A stretch of 64,000 nt of DNA from Promicromonospora sp. Populi (GCF_041081105.1 NZ_CP163528.1:2604001-2668000); one strand, 5' to 3'; counted from the first letter of the stretch, positions 7,013 through 16,336 are shown. Notes: generated by a model not told the origin, from the sequence alone. Numbers and translations are program-made.

Positions 7013-9325
7013 ATGGTGCAGTCACGACAAGCAGAACCGCAGCGCGTCCCGGGCGAGCCCGCCCCGCGGCCGGTCGTCCGGCCGCTGATCCGGCCGACGG
7101 CGCGGCGCAGCCACGTCCCGCCGCTCGGGGTGTACGTCACGCCCGACGGCGGGATCGACGCCGCGGTGCTCGCCTCGCACGCGACCGCCGTCGACCTGTG
7201 CCTGATCGACGTCACCGACCCGGCCCTGGACGAGCACGACCCGAACCGGTACACCGAGCGGCGGGTCGAGATGGTGGGGCCGGTGTACGGCGTCTGGCAC
7301 ACGCATGTCCCGAACGTCGAGCCTGGTCAGCGCTACGGCTTCCGGGTGTACGGGCCGTGGGAGCCGGAAGCGGGGCTGCGGCACAACCCGGCCAAGCTGC
7401 TGATCGACCCGTACGCCCGCGGGTTCGCGGGCCGCCTGCGCTACGGGCCCGAGGTGGTGGGGTCCGTAGCGACGGAGCGGGAGCCGGGCTGGTGGCTGGG
7501 CGACCCCCACGGCCCCGCGGACGACGCCGACTCGCTGGCGTACGTGCCGCACTCCGTCGTCGTCGGGCCGTTGCCGCCGCCCCCTCCCCTGACGCGCCCG
7601 CGGGTGCCCTGGGCCGACACCGTGATCTACGAGGCGCACGTGCGCGGCCTGACCATGCTCCGCGAGGACATCCCGGCCGAGCTACGGGGCACGTACGCGG
7701 GGGCCGCGCACCCGGCCGTCGTCGAGCACCTCTTGAGCCTGGGCGTGACGACGCTGGAGCTGCTGCCCATCCACAAGAGCCTGGCGGAGTCGCGACTGGC
7801 GGCCAACGGGCTGCCGAACTACTGGGGCTACAACACGCTCGGGTTCTTCGCGCCCAACGCCGCCTACGCCACCCGGGCCGCGCAGGACCAGGGCGCCGAG
7901 GCAGTGCTCGACGAGGTGCGCGGCATGGTGCACCTGCTGCACGAGGCGGGCATCGAGGTGCTGCTCGACGTCGTCTACAACCACACCTGCGAGGGCGGCG
8001 ACGACGACCTGCACTTGGCCTGGCGCGGGCTCGACAACCCCCTCTACTACCTGCACGACGGCGCCTCGCCCGCCGCTCTCGCCGACGTCACCGGCACGGG
8101 CAACTCGCTGGACTTCCGGCGGCCGCGCGTGATCCAGCTCGCGCTGGACTCGCTGCGGTACTGGGCCGAGACCGTCGGCGTGGACGGCTACCGGTTCGAC
8201 CTCGCGGTGACGCTGGGCCGGGGCAACGTCGGTTTTGACCCCGACCACCCGTTCCTCGTCGCGCTGCAGACCGACCCGGTGCTGTCGGGCCTGAAGCTGG
8301 TGGCAGAGCCGTGGGACGTTGGGCCCGGCGGCTGGCAGACCGGCTCGTTCCCGCCGCCCATGGCGGAGTGGAACGACCGGTTCCGGGACGCCGCACGCGG
8401 GTTCTGGCTGAACGCGCCGAAGCAGGGCGCGCGCGGGCAGGAGATGCGCGGGCTGCGCGAGCTCGCCACGCGGCTGGCCGGGAGCGCCGACCTGTTCGGG
8501 CCGAGCGACCCGCCGCTGGTGCGCGGGCCCGTGGCCTCGGTCAACTACGTCACCGCGCACGACGGCTTCACGCTCGCGGACCTCGTGGCCTACGACCACA
8601 AGCACAACGAGGCCAATCTCGAGGACAACCGCGACGGCTCGGACAACAACCTGTCGTGGAACCACGGGCTGGAGGGCCACACGTCGTCGGGCGACGACGC
8701 CACCACGGAGCCGTGGCAGGCGATCGTGCCGCCGCGCCGCAGGTCGCAGCGCAACCTGCTGGGCACCCTGCTGCTCGCGGCCGGCACCCCGATGCTGACC
8801 GCGGGCGACGAGTTCGGCCGCACCCAGGGCGGCAACAACAACGCGTACATGCAGGACAACGCGACCTCCTGGCTGCGGTGGGCGATCGACGACGCCGGCA
8901 CCGACCTCCTGGAGACCACCCGCTACCTGCTGCGGCTGCGGCGGGAGAACCCCGCGCTGCGGGCCGACTCGTTCTACCTGGGCTCGCCTCGGCCGCACGA
9001 GCTGGACACCGACCTGCTCTGGTTCGCCGAGACGGGTGCGCCCATGGAGCCCGAGACCTGGAACGAGCCGGGCCGGCGCGTGCTGCAGATGCTGCGGCCC
9101 GGACCGGCGACGGGCGACGCGGACGTGCTGCTGGTCGTCAACGGCGGCCTGGGCGACATCGAGGTGACACTCCCGCCGACCCGTCCGGGCAGCGCGCCCT
9201 GGGAGCTCGTCTGGGACTCCGCGTGGGACGCGCCCGTGGTGCCCGACGACGAGACCGGTCCCCGGACCTCCGTGACCCTGGACGCCCTGAGCCTGCACGT
9301 CCTCCTCTCCCCGGGCACCCCCTGA
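7013..9325 (+). CDS. glgX: Glycogen debranching enzyme GlgX (GH13)
   Basis: Hydrolyses alpha-1,6 branch points left after phosphorylase has shortened glycogen side chains; cytoplasmic. The 770-residue protein starts with an N-terminal CBM48-like region (PLGVYVTPDGG, GQRYGFRVYGPW). The GH13 barrel follows: LLDVVYNHT near 325, the nucleophile in GYRFDLAVTLGRG near 399, the acid/base in LVAEPWDVGPGGWQTG near 431, and VTAHDGF near 515. DEFGRTQGGNNNAY near 605 is also typical of GlgX. An ATG at 7013 opens the frame after a short Pro/Arg-rich leader. It stands alone, 30 kb from the glgP/glgE/glgB cluster whose product it would trim. Confidence 0.95.
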   Translation: MVQSRQAEPQRVPGEPAPRPVVRPLIRPTARRSHVPPLGVYVTPDGGIDAAVLASHATAVDLCLIDVTDPALDEHDPNRYTERRVEMVGPVYGVWHTHVPNVEPGQRYGFRVYGPWEPEAGLRHNPAKLLIDPYARGFAGRLRYGPEVVGSVATEREPGWWLGDPHGPADDADSLAYVPHSVVVGPLPPPPPLTRPRVPWADTVIYEAHVRGLTMLREDIPAELRGTYAGAAHPAVVEHLLSLGVTTLELLPIHKSLAESRLAANGLPNYWGYNTLGFFAPNAAYATRAAQDQGAEAVLDEVRGMVHLLHEAGIEVLLDVVYNHTCEGGDDDLHLAWRGLDNPLYYLHDGASPAALADVTGTGNSLDFRRPRVIQLALDSLRYWAETVGVDGYRFDLAVTLGRGNVGFDPDHPFLVALQTDPVLSGLKLVAEPWDVGPGGWQTGSFPPPMAEWNDRFRDAARGFWLNAPKQGARGQEMRGLRELATRLAGSADLFGPSDPPLVRGPVASVNYVTAHDGFTLADLVAYDHKHNEANLEDNRDGSDNNLSWNHGLEGHTSSGDDATTEPWQAIVPPRRRSQRNLLGTLLLAAGTPMLTAGDEFGRTQGGNNNAYMQDNATSWLRWAIDDAGTDLLETTRYLLRLRRENPALRADSFYLGSPRPHELDTDLLWFAETGAPMEPETWNEPGRRVLQMLRPGPATGDADVLLVVNGGLGDIEVTLPPTRPGSAPWELVWDSAWDAPVVPDDETGPRTSVTLDALSLHVLLSPGTP

Positions 9326-9331
9326 CCCCGT

Positions 9332-9337
9332 TACAGT
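9332..9337 (+). promoter_or_regulatory. -10-like TACAGT, predicted leaderless start
   Basis: TACAGT fits TANNNT and ends 6 nt before the ATG at 9344. No Shine-Dalgarno lies between, so transcription would begin at or beside the start codon. Confidence 0.5.
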
Positions 9338-9343
9338 GCGCTC

Positions 9344-11059
9344 ATGACTGACTCTGTCTCCAACAACGACGTTGCCGCAGCGGTCGACACCGACGTCTTA
9401 GTCGTCGGCGCGGGGCTCTCCGGGCTCGTCACCGCGACCGAGCTGACGGCGGCGGGCAAGCGGGTGGTCCTGCTCGACCAGGAGCCGGCGGCGTCGCTGG
9501 GCGGGCAGGCCTGGTGGTCGTTCGGCGGGCTGTTCCTCGTGGACTCCCCCGAGCAGCGCCGCCTCAAGGTCAAGGACTCGTTCGACCTCGCCTTCGCCGA
9601 CTGGCTCGGCTCCGCCCAGTTCTCGCCGGGAGCCGACCGGGGAGAAGGACCGGACCGCTTCGGCTACCGCTGGGCCAAGGGGTTCGTCGAGTTCGCCGCC
9701 GGCGACATGCGGTCTTGGCTGCACGCCAAGGGTGTGCGCTGGTTCCCGCTGGTGCAGTGGGCGGAGCGCGGCGGCTACCCGGCGGGCGGGCACGGCAACT
9801 CGGTACCTCGCTTCCACGTCACGTGGGGCACCGGCCCCGCGATCGTCGAGCCGTTCGTCAAGGCCGCGCACGAGGCGAACCGGGCCGGGCTGCTCGACCT
9901 GCGGTTCCGGCACCGGGTCACGTCCCTGGTCGTCACGGACGGCCGGGTCACCGGGGTCCGTGCGGAGATCTTGGCCGACGACGACGCCGGGCGCGGCGAA
10001 CCTTCCAGCCGCACCGTGACCGGCGAGGTGGAGCTGTCCGCCCAGGCGGTCGTCATCGCGAGCGGAGGCATCGGCGCGAACCACGACCTGGCGCGAGCCC
10101 ACTGGTCGGCCGACGCCGGGCGGCTCCCCGAGCGGATGCTGTCGGGTGTGCCCGACTCCACGGACGGGCTCTTGCTCGGCGTCGCCGCGGCGTCGGGCGC
10201 CGCCCTGGTGCACGAGGACCGGATGTGGCACTACCCGGAGGGCATCGCCAACCACTCGCCGGTGTGGTCCAAGCACGGCATCCGAATCCTGCCCGGCCCG
10301 TCCTCCCTGTGGCTCGACGCCGACGGCGGCCGCCTGCCGGGCCCGCTGTTCCCCGGCTTCGACGCCCTCGGGGCGCTGCAGCACGTCACAACCCGCGGCG
10401 ACGACCACTCCTGGTTCGTGCTGAACAAGGCGATCATGGAGAAGGAGTTCGCGCTGTCGGGCTCCGAGCAGAACCCCGACCTGACCGGCAAATCGGTACC
10501 CCTCCTCCTGGATCGGGCGCGCGGCAAGTCGGTGCCCGTGCGGACCTTCGCGGAGCGGTCGGGAGAGTTCCTCTGGGCGGACACCCCGGCCGAGCTCGCC
10601 GGGAAGATGAACGCGCTGACCGAGGCCACTCCCGGATCTTCGGGGCACGTGGACGCCGAGGCGCTGGCCGGCCTCATCGCGGCCCGCGACCAGCAGGTCG
10701 CCACCGGGCTCGGCAAGGACCCGCAGGTCGTGGCGACGGCGGCGGCCCGGCACTTCGTCGTCGACAAGGTCATGCGGGTCGCGCCGCCGCGCGCCTTCAG
10801 CGACCCGAAGGACGGCCCGCTGCTCGCCGTCCGCCTGTCGGTGCTGACCCGCAAGACGCTCGGCGGCATCTGGTGCGACGAGACGGGCCGCGCCCTGACC
10901 CCGGACGGCGACGTGCTGGAGGGGCTGTGGGCCGTCGGCGAGGCCGCGGGCTTCGGCGGCGGCGGTGTGCACGGCCACCGCGCCCTGGAGGGCACGTTCC
11001 TCGGCGGCTGCCTCTTCACGGGCCGAACGACGGGCCGCGCCCTGGCGGAGATGCTGTAG
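9344..11059 (+). CDS. FAD-dependent dehydrogenase (flavocytochrome/ketosteroid-dehydrogenase-like)
   Basis: A 571-residue flavoprotein of the FAD_binding_2 superfamily. The dinucleotide site is VLVVGAGLSGLVTATEL at about 19-35, followed by LLDQEPAASLGGQAWWSFGG, the GG-containing FAD loop typical of the 3-ketosteroid delta-1-dehydrogenase/fumarate reductase type. The C-terminal FAD motif GLWAVGEAAGFGGGGVHGHRALEGTFLGGCL closes the fold. These features fit proteins usually annotated FAD-binding dehydrogenase; the substrate is not evident and no steroid catabolism genes are nearby. It lies 18 bp after glgX on the same strand, but the predicted leaderless promoter suggests independent expression. 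It ends 7 bp from the convergent tyrA. Confidence 0.82.
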   Translation: MTDSVSNNDVAAAVDTDVLVVGAGLSGLVTATELTAAGKRVVLLDQEPAASLGGQAWWSFGGLFLVDSPEQRRLKVKDSFDLAFADWLGSAQFSPGADRGEGPDRFGYRWAKGFVEFAAGDMRSWLHAKGVRWFPLVQWAERGGYPAGGHGNSVPRFHVTWGTGPAIVEPFVKAAHEANRAGLLDLRFRHRVTSLVVTDGRVTGVRAEILADDDAGRGEPSSRTVTGEVELSAQAVVIASGGIGANHDLARAHWSADAGRLPERMLSGVPDSTDGLLLGVAAASGAALVHEDRMWHYPEGIANHSPVWSKHGIRILPGPSSLWLDADGGRLPGPLFPGFDALGALQHVTTRGDDHSWFVLNKAIMEKEFALSGSEQNPDLTGKSVPLLLDRARGKSVPVRTFAERSGEFLWADTPAELAGKMNALTEATPGSSGHVDAEALAGLIAARDQQVATGLGKDPQVVATAAARHFVVDKVMRVAPPRAFSDPKDGPLLAVRLSVLTRKTLGGIWCDETGRALTPDGDVLEGLWAVGEAAGFGGGGVHGHRALEGTFLGGCLFTGRTTGRALAEML

Positions 11060-11066
11060 GGCGGAC

Positions 11067-12104
11067 TCAGCGGAGCAGGGCCGTGCCGTCTTCCAGGGCG
11101 AAAACGACGGCGCCTCCGGCGCAGCGGGTCACCAGCTCCGCCGGCCAGTCGCCGGTCAGCGGCACTACATCGACGTCTGAGCCGACGTCGGACAGGCCCG
11201 CGCCGTCGCCCGGGTGCAGGCCCGTCACGCGGGTGCCGCCCGGGCGGCCGAGCCGTTCGCGCACCGAGTCCGGCCGGTCGAAGAACCAGTGTGTCGGGGC
11301 GTTGGAGTCCAGCGCCTCCGCGAGCCGCTCCAGGTCGCGAGCCGCGAGCCGCAGGACGGGGGCCACCCAGGCGGCGTTCTCGGTCACCATCGCCTCGGTC
11401 CGGCGCGGATCGGAGAGGCCGACCCGGGTCCCGTCCCGGAACGAGCCCGCGGCGAGCCGCAGCGCGAGGTCGCGCACGGGCGCCCCTGCCACGGCCCCGA
11501 GCAGCTGGTTGGCCAGCACGTGCGGTACGTGCGACACGAGGGCGGCGGCCTCGTCGTGCAGCTCGTCGGTGAGCACCGCGGCTGTCCCGCCCAGCGGGCC
11601 CGTGACCAGGCGCAGCACCCGCTCGAGGCGAGCCGGGTCGGTTCCGGGCGCACACGTCACCGCCCACGGGATGCCCTGCAGCAGCTCCACCGACGAGGCT
11701 TCGAACCCGCTCCGCTCCGTCCCCGACATCGGGTGCGCCCCCACGTAGCGGTCGCCCAGCCCGGCGTCGGACACTGCCTCCCGGACGGGCGCCTTCACCG
11801 ATCCGACGTCGGTCACCGTCGGGTCCCAGCCGGGCTCGCCGGACAGCGCCTCGGCGAGCTCCGCCGCGACGGCCCGCATGGCACGCAGCGGCACGGCGAG
11901 CACCACGACGTCGGGCCGCTGCACCGCGAGCCCGGCGACGTCGTCCGCCACCGTGAGACCGGCCGCCCGGGCCGCCTCCGCCGACGACGGGTCGGTGGCG
12001 ACCACCGGGACGCCGGCGCCCTGCAGGGCGCGGGCGAGCGAACCACCGATCAGGCCGAGGCCCACGATGCCCACCGAGCCGCCCTGCTCGCGCAGCGTGC
12101 TCAC
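11067..12104 (-). CDS. tyrA: Prephenate dehydrogenase TyrA
   Basis: Oxidises prephenate to 4-hydroxyphenylpyruvate in tyrosine synthesis. The 345-residue protein opens with a Rossmann motif GIVGLGLIGGSLARAL at about 12-27. It carries VTDVGSVKAPV, the active-site block GAHPMSGTERSGFEAS, and a helical domain with DELHDEAAALVSHVPHVLA. The start is a GTG at 12104 with no strong ribosome binding site. The gene upstream on the same strand, 43 bp away, resembles the neighbouring aromatic enzyme prephenate dehydratase, which supports an aromatic amino acid context. The C-terminal 70 or so residues have no motif I can name. Confidence 0.92.
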   Translation of the reverse strand: MSTLREQGGSVGIVGLGLIGGSLARALQGAGVPVVATDPSSAEAARAAGLTVADDVAGLAVQRPDVVVLAVPLRAMRAVAAELAEALSGEPGWDPTVTDVGSVKAPVREAVSDAGLGDRYVGAHPMSGTERSGFEASSVELLQGIPWAVTCAPGTDPARLERVLRLVTGPLGGTAAVLTDELHDEAAALVSHVPHVLANQLLGAVAGAPVRDLALRLAAGSFRDGTRVGLSDPRRTEAMVTENAAWVAPVLRLAARDLERLAEALDSNAPTHWFFDRPDSVRERLGRPGGTRVTGLHPGDGAGLSDVGSDVDVVPLTGDWPAELVTRCAGGAVVFALEDGTALLR

Positions 12105-12147
12105 CGCAGCAACCCGCGATCGCGCACCACGGCCGGAGCCTGGGCCG

Positions 12148-12987
12148 TCATGCCCATCGCGGCGTCAGTGCGTCCGGCCCCGGCACGAACGCCTCGCCCG
12201 GCAGCACGGCCAGCGTGCGGTGCGCCACCCCGCGTGCGGTGAGGTCGGCGACCAGGACGCTCAGCACGTCCGACGTCGGGCAGGAGAACGACGTGAAGAA
12301 CACGTGCGGCCCGGCCGACGACGGCTGGCTGCGCAGGTGGTCCAGGTCGAGCCCGGCGTCCGCGATGACCGCGAGGGTGGGTTGCAGGGAACCGAGGTGG
12401 TCGTCGGCCGGGCCGAACGCGAGCCACACCTGCGCCGGCGTCGTGAACGGAGGCCAGTCCGCCCTGGACTCCAGCAGCCCGTACCAGACCGGCCCGCCCT
12501 CGGCGAGGGCCGCGCTGTCCGGGAGCTCCGCGAAGCCTGCCGGGACCCGGGACCGCTCGATGACGAGCGAACCGCCCTCGCCCGCCAGGGCCACCCGCTC
12601 CTCGACGGTCGCGCGCGTGGGCACCAGGCGAAGGCTCGCGCCAAGGCCACGGAGCACGGCCGCGCAGTCGCGCATGCCCGCCTCGTCGATCACCACCTGG
12701 CCCACCGTGGCGCCCGCACCGACCCACACCCACTGGCCGGGCACGGCCACCGCCGCCGTCACGATGAGTGACGACGCACCCTCCAGGAGCGCCCGTTCGA
12801 GGCCCGGCGCCGGATGCTCCGGGTGTCCCAGGTGCACCACGGCCGCCAGGGCCTCGATGCTCGCCACCGTGGCGAGCGTGTCCGCCGTGGTGCCGAGGTC
12901 CAGCAGTTCGACCGGGTCGTTCCAGCCCGCCATCCGCGCGGCCAGCACCGCGTGCGCGGGAGACTCCCGCTCGCTACGTCCAAGCAT
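12148..12987 (-). CDS. Degenerate prephenate dehydratase-like protein with ACT-like C-terminus
   Basis: A 279-residue protein that lines up weakly with prephenate dehydratase (PheA). A helix-rich region (GMRDCAAVLRGLGASLRLVP, then ATVEERVAL) occupies the place of the dehydratase lobe. An ACT-like regulatory segment follows near 190-245: TTPAQVWLAFG, HLGSLQPTLAVIADAGLDLDHL, SQPS, HVFFTSFSC. The catalytic Thr-Arg-Phe triad of true dehydratases is not present; VWYGLLESRADWPPF lies where it should be. Activity is therefore doubtful. It sits directly upstream of tyrA and may be a regulatory relic or have a new role. The ATG at 12987 has no ribosome binding site but has a TANNNT hexamer at the leaderless distance. 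Confidence 0.55.
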   Translation of the reverse strand: MLGRSERESPAHAVLAARMAGWNDPVELLDLGTTADTLATVASIEALAAVVHLGHPEHPAPGLERALLEGASSLIVTAAVAVPGQWVWVGAGATVGQVVIDEAGMRDCAAVLRGLGASLRLVPTRATVEERVALAGEGGSLVIERSRVPAGFAELPDSAALAEGGPVWYGLLESRADWPPFTTPAQVWLAFGPADDHLGSLQPTLAVIADAGLDLDHLRSQPSSAGPHVFFTSFSCPTSDVLSVLVADLTARGVAHRTLAVLPGEAFVPGPDALTPRWA

Positions 12988-12993
12988 GTGCGA

Positions 12994-12999
12994 AACCTA
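12994..12999 (-). promoter_or_regulatory. -10-like TAGGTT, predicted leaderless start
   Basis: TAGGTT on the minus strand ends 6 nt before the ATG at 12987. There is no Shine-Dalgarno in the gap. Confidence 0.5.
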
Positions 13000-13039
13000 C
13001 CGCCGGTCGTACGTCAGGGCCTCATAGCTGGTCGGATGG

Positions 13040-16000
13040 CTAGTCACACACGACCGGATTGTCCGGGTTGTAGGTGTGGTTGAAGGAGTTCTCCTTGACG
13101 ACCTCGCCGTTGCGGAGGACCTGGCGGGAGATGCTGACGCTGAAACCGTCCTCGCCGCCGGGGTACGGCACGCAGTCCGCCGAGGAGTCGTGGATCACGG
13201 TCGTCGGCACGACGTTGGTCCTCGGGCTGGTGCTCTCCTCCACCGTGTAGTAGCTCGTGCTCCAGATGCGGACCGTGAGCTCGCCGCCCGAGATGAAGGC
13301 CTGCATGACCGCGCCGTACGGGGTGTCGTTGGTGAACCGCATGTCCTTGGCGCCCACGTAGATCGTGGCCTCGCGCCCCGGCGGGTAGCGAGTGAACCAG
13401 AAGGAGTGCGCGTGGTGCTCGACGTCCACGAACCCGGCGAAGAAGCTCGCGTTGAACGAGGTGGTGGCCATCTGCGAGAGGCCGCCGCCCACCGCCTCGA
13501 CGTGCTCGCCGTTCTCGATGACGCCGGCGTCCTGGTAGCCGTTCTCGAGCGTGATCGGTGCGAGCGCCTCCAGCAGGGAGAACGTCTCGCCCGGCTTGAT
13601 GAGGCTGCCCGTGACCATCTCCGCGCCGCGCTGCAGGTTCTGGGTGCGCACCGGCTCGTTCGTCAGCGGCGTGCTGAACTCGGAGACGATCTCCTGGACG
13701 CCCAGCGCCTCCAGCGACTCGACGGTCTCCTGCGGGTCCTGCTCGACCAGCTCGACCGACGTCTCACGATCTTCGCTCGTCGCGGCGATCTGCACGGCCT
13801 TGCCCGTCTGTTCGACGTCGAGCGTCGTGCCGGTCTCGCCCCCCACGACCGTGGGCCGGCCGCCGGCGAACTCGAAGTGCGCGTCGGACGGGACCTCCAG
13901 CAGGTCGGTAGTGCCGTCGACGATGGCCGCGACGGTCGCCTCCCCGTCCACGATCGTGACCAGCTCGGCGTCACGCGGCTCGAACCGGAACAGGCCCGCC
14001 AGCACCTCGGGCTCCAGCACCGGCGTCTGACCGCCCACGGACACCGTGACCGGTGCCGAGACGACCGTCTGTGCCACGGCGAAGGTCTCGTCGGTCTCCT
14101 GCTGCGTGATGACCGGCTGCACCGGCTCGACCGGCAGGTCGAACGGGCCGGTCTCGCTGAGCCAGCGCTCCCGGATGATGCGCGCCGTCTCGCTCACCTC
14201 GATCCGCGAGCCGTCCTCCGCGTCCGTCTTGACCGCCTGCCCGTCGACGAACGCGACGGTGCCGTCCACGGGGGCCACCGCGAGCGATTCCTCGAGACTC
14301 GCGACCGCGGGCTCGAACTTCTGGTTGTCGACGGCCAGTACCAGCTCCCCCTCGGAGCCGCCGAACATCTGCTCCCACATCCGCAGCGGGCTGAGCGAGA
14401 ACCCGGTGAGCTCCGCGGCCGTCGCCTCGGCGTCGATCGCGAGGCCGCTGGCTTCCGGGGACAGCTGGGCCGTGCCCTCGCCTGCGGTGAGCTCGATGGG
14501 CTCGTTGATCCGCGGGGCGAGCTGCTCCGTGAGCGCCGACGCCGCGTCGGTCTGCGTCATTCCGCCCACGTTGACGCCCGCCACCGTGGTGTCACGCGGT
14601 GCCGTGTCGCTCAGGAGCCACGCCACCAGGGCGTAGATCGCGAACAGCACGACGGCGCCCAGCACCGTGAGCAGCGCGATCCTGGGACCCCGGCTCGGGG
14701 CGCCGTCGCCGGCGAGGCCGAAGAAGCCGTCCCGGTCGCCCGCGTTCGGGCCGCCCGGGCCGGCGGGGCCCTGGGGAGCGTTCGGGTCGCTGGGGTCCAC
14801 GGGGGCGGCGCCCAGCGGCGGCGCCTCGGTACGCACCGGCGCCCAGCGGGTGCCGGCCAGCGGGCGCGAGACGCGCTGGATCGCACCGGTCAGCGGCTTG
14901 AGGAACGGAACCTGGCCGGAGCTCGGCGGCGGCACCGTGCCCGGGGCGGGAGCGACTGCGCCCTGAGTCGGCGGGACCGCGCCCAACGGCGTGCCCGACG
15001 TGCGCGGCGGTACGGAAGGCGGAGCGGACGCCGGCGTCGGGACGGCTGCGCCTGCAGCGCCCGACGCGGCTGCGGCGGCGGCCGCGACTGCCCCTGCAGT
15101 CCCAGCTGCGGCTCCAGCCGCAGCTGCGCCGGTCGCGGCCGGGCCATTCGCGGCCGTCTGGGCCGCGGACGCGGGTGCCGCCGCCTCCACCGGGGACTTC
15201 TCCGGCGTCACCGGGTCCGGCACGGTCTGCGGAGCGGTCGATCCCGGCGTGGTGCCGGCCGGGGCCGTCTTCGGCCCGGGGACAGCGACCGGATCGGCCG
15301 CCGGGGCCGCCGCGGCGCCCGCTGCGGCCGCTGTCGCTCCGACTGCCGTCGCTCCGAGCGCTGCAGCGCCGAACGCTGCCGCCGCCGGAGCTCCGACGTC
15401 GGACGACGGCGCGGCCGGGGTTGACGTCACCGGCTCGACGGGAGCCGCGTCCGCCGTCTTGTCGGGGGTCTTGCTCGGGTCTGCAGCGTCCGGAGATACG
15501 TCCGAGGAGGTCTTGCTCGGGTCTGACACGTCTGGGGCCTGTCCTGCCGTTGAGGCGGCCGGTGTCGTGCCGGGGCGCGTAGTGTCCAGCGACTGTGCGC
15601 CCTGGTTCTCGGTGCTGCTCGCGCCCGGGACTGACTTGGGCGGGCGGTCGAACGCGAAGACGCGCGGGGTGTAGCCACTCCTGGGCGCCACGGCGGCCTT
15701 CGCCGGCGGGGTCGCGAGCTTCTCGACGACGGTCTGCAGCACGGCCACCGGGTCGGGGATGTCCGTGCTCGGCTCCGCGAGTGGGCTCGGGGTCACTGGC
15801 TCACGCGGTGCCACCTGCTCGACCGGCGTCACCGGCGTCACCGGCGTCACCGGCGTCACCGGCACATTCGGCACCACCGGCACGGTCGGCACCACCGGAG
15901 CGCTCGGCGTCACCCGCTCGACCGGCGCCTCCGGCGAACTCGGCGTCGCGACCGGCGCCTCGGCGTCGGCTCCAGTGCCCTGCGGGTCGCTCCCGGTCCC

Positions 16001-16336
16001 GGCCGGCACGACGGGCGCTGCTGCAGCCGGCGGTGCCGCAGGCGGCACGACGGGCGGACGCGGGGCCTCTGGGGCCTCGGACTGCTCCGGAGGGGTCACG
16101 GGCTGGGCCTCGTCTGCGGATCGGGGAGCCGGCGGAGCGGTCGGTCGACCGGCCGGTACTGGGGACTGCGCCGCCTCGGGGCCTGTCGGCCGAGCAGGAG
16201 GTTTAGCTACCTGCCGCGGGACGCTGCCAGGGCGCGTCCGAGACAAGCGGGGAGGCATCGCCGGGGCGGGTTGCGTCCCGGCGTTCTCGTCTGACGTCGG
16301 CTCGAGCGGTTCGTCACGCTCGGTCGGCTGACCCAT
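13040..16336 (-). CDS. VanW-family envelope protein with very long disordered N-terminal arm
   Basis: A 1098-residue membrane-anchored protein. Residues 1 to about 545 are low-complexity Pro/Ala/Thr/Val sequence, including a perfect PVT tandem repeat and two DPSKT-type repeats. One membrane helix, IALLTVLGAVVLFAIYALVAWLL, lies near 550-572, placing the arm in the cytoplasm. Outside are peptidoglycan-binding-4-like segments (VAGVNVGGMTQTDAASAL near 590) and a VanW domain at about 880-1010 (IKPGETFSLLE, GGGLSQMATTSFNASFFAG, HHAHSFWFTRYPPGREATI). VanW proteins are linked to glycopeptide-resistance loci and cell-wall binding, but their activity is unknown. The ATG at 16336 has GGAGAG five bases upstream; a GTG at 16342 is too close to it. 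It appears to be a single-gene unit. Confidence 0.85.
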   Translation of the reverse strand: MGQPTERDEPLEPTSDENAGTQPAPAMPPRLSRTRPGSVPRQVAKPPARPTGPEAAQSPVPAGRPTAPPAPRSADEAQPVTPPEQSEAPEAPRPPVVPPAAPPAAAAPVVPAGTGSDPQGTGADAEAPVATPSSPEAPVERVTPSAPVVPTVPVVPNVPVTPVTPVTPVTPVEQVAPREPVTPSPLAEPSTDIPDPVAVLQTVVEKLATPPAKAAVAPRSGYTPRVFAFDRPPKSVPGASSTENQGAQSLDTTRPGTTPAASTAGQAPDVSDPSKTSSDVSPDAADPSKTPDKTADAAPVEPVTSTPAAPSSDVGAPAAAAFGAAALGATAVGATAAAAGAAAAPAADPVAVPGPKTAPAGTTPGSTAPQTVPDPVTPEKSPVEAAAPASAAQTAANGPAATGAAAAGAAAGTAGAVAAAAAAASGAAGAAVPTPASAPPSVPPRTSGTPLGAVPPTQGAVAPAPGTVPPPSSGQVPFLKPLTGAIQRVSRPLAGTRWAPVRTEAPPLGAAPVDPSDPNAPQGPAGPGGPNAGDRDGFFGLAGDGAPSRGPRIALLTVLGAVVLFAIYALVAWLLSDTAPRDTTVAGVNVGGMTQTDAASALTEQLAPRINEPIELTAGEGTAQLSPEASGLAIDAEATAAELTGFSLSPLRMWEQMFGGSEGELVLAVDNQKFEPAVASLEESLAVAPVDGTVAFVDGQAVKTDAEDGSRIEVSETARIIRERWLSETGPFDLPVEPVQPVITQQETDETFAVAQTVVSAPVTVSVGGQTPVLEPEVLAGLFRFEPRDAELVTIVDGEATVAAIVDGTTDLLEVPSDAHFEFAGGRPTVVGGETGTTLDVEQTGKAVQIAATSEDRETSVELVEQDPQETVESLEALGVQEIVSEFSTPLTNEPVRTQNLQRGAEMVTGSLIKPGETFSLLEALAPITLENGYQDAGVIENGEHVEAVGGGLSQMATTSFNASFFAGFVDVEHHAHSFWFTRYPPGREATIYVGAKDMRFTNDTPYGAVMQAFISGGELTVRIWSTSYYTVEESTSPRTNVVPTTVIHDSSADCVPYPGGEDGFSVSISRQVLRNGEVVKENSFNHTYNPDNPVVCD
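15822..15857. repeat. 9-bp tandem repeat inside the VanW gene
   Basis: Four perfect head-to-tail copies of accggcgtc followed by a partial fifth. On the coding (minus) strand they encode PVT repeats within the disordered cytoplasmic arm. Such in-frame repeats can vary in copy number. Confidence 0.85.

Noticed and set aside
13076..15424. 782-codon plus-strand frame opposite the VanW gene
   Set aside because: Composition is typical of an antisense high-GC shadow, with runs of Arg and Gly and no domain.
15822..15857. Possible CRISPR-like array
   Set aside because: The repeats are 9 bp, contiguous, without spacers and in frame within the VanW gene.
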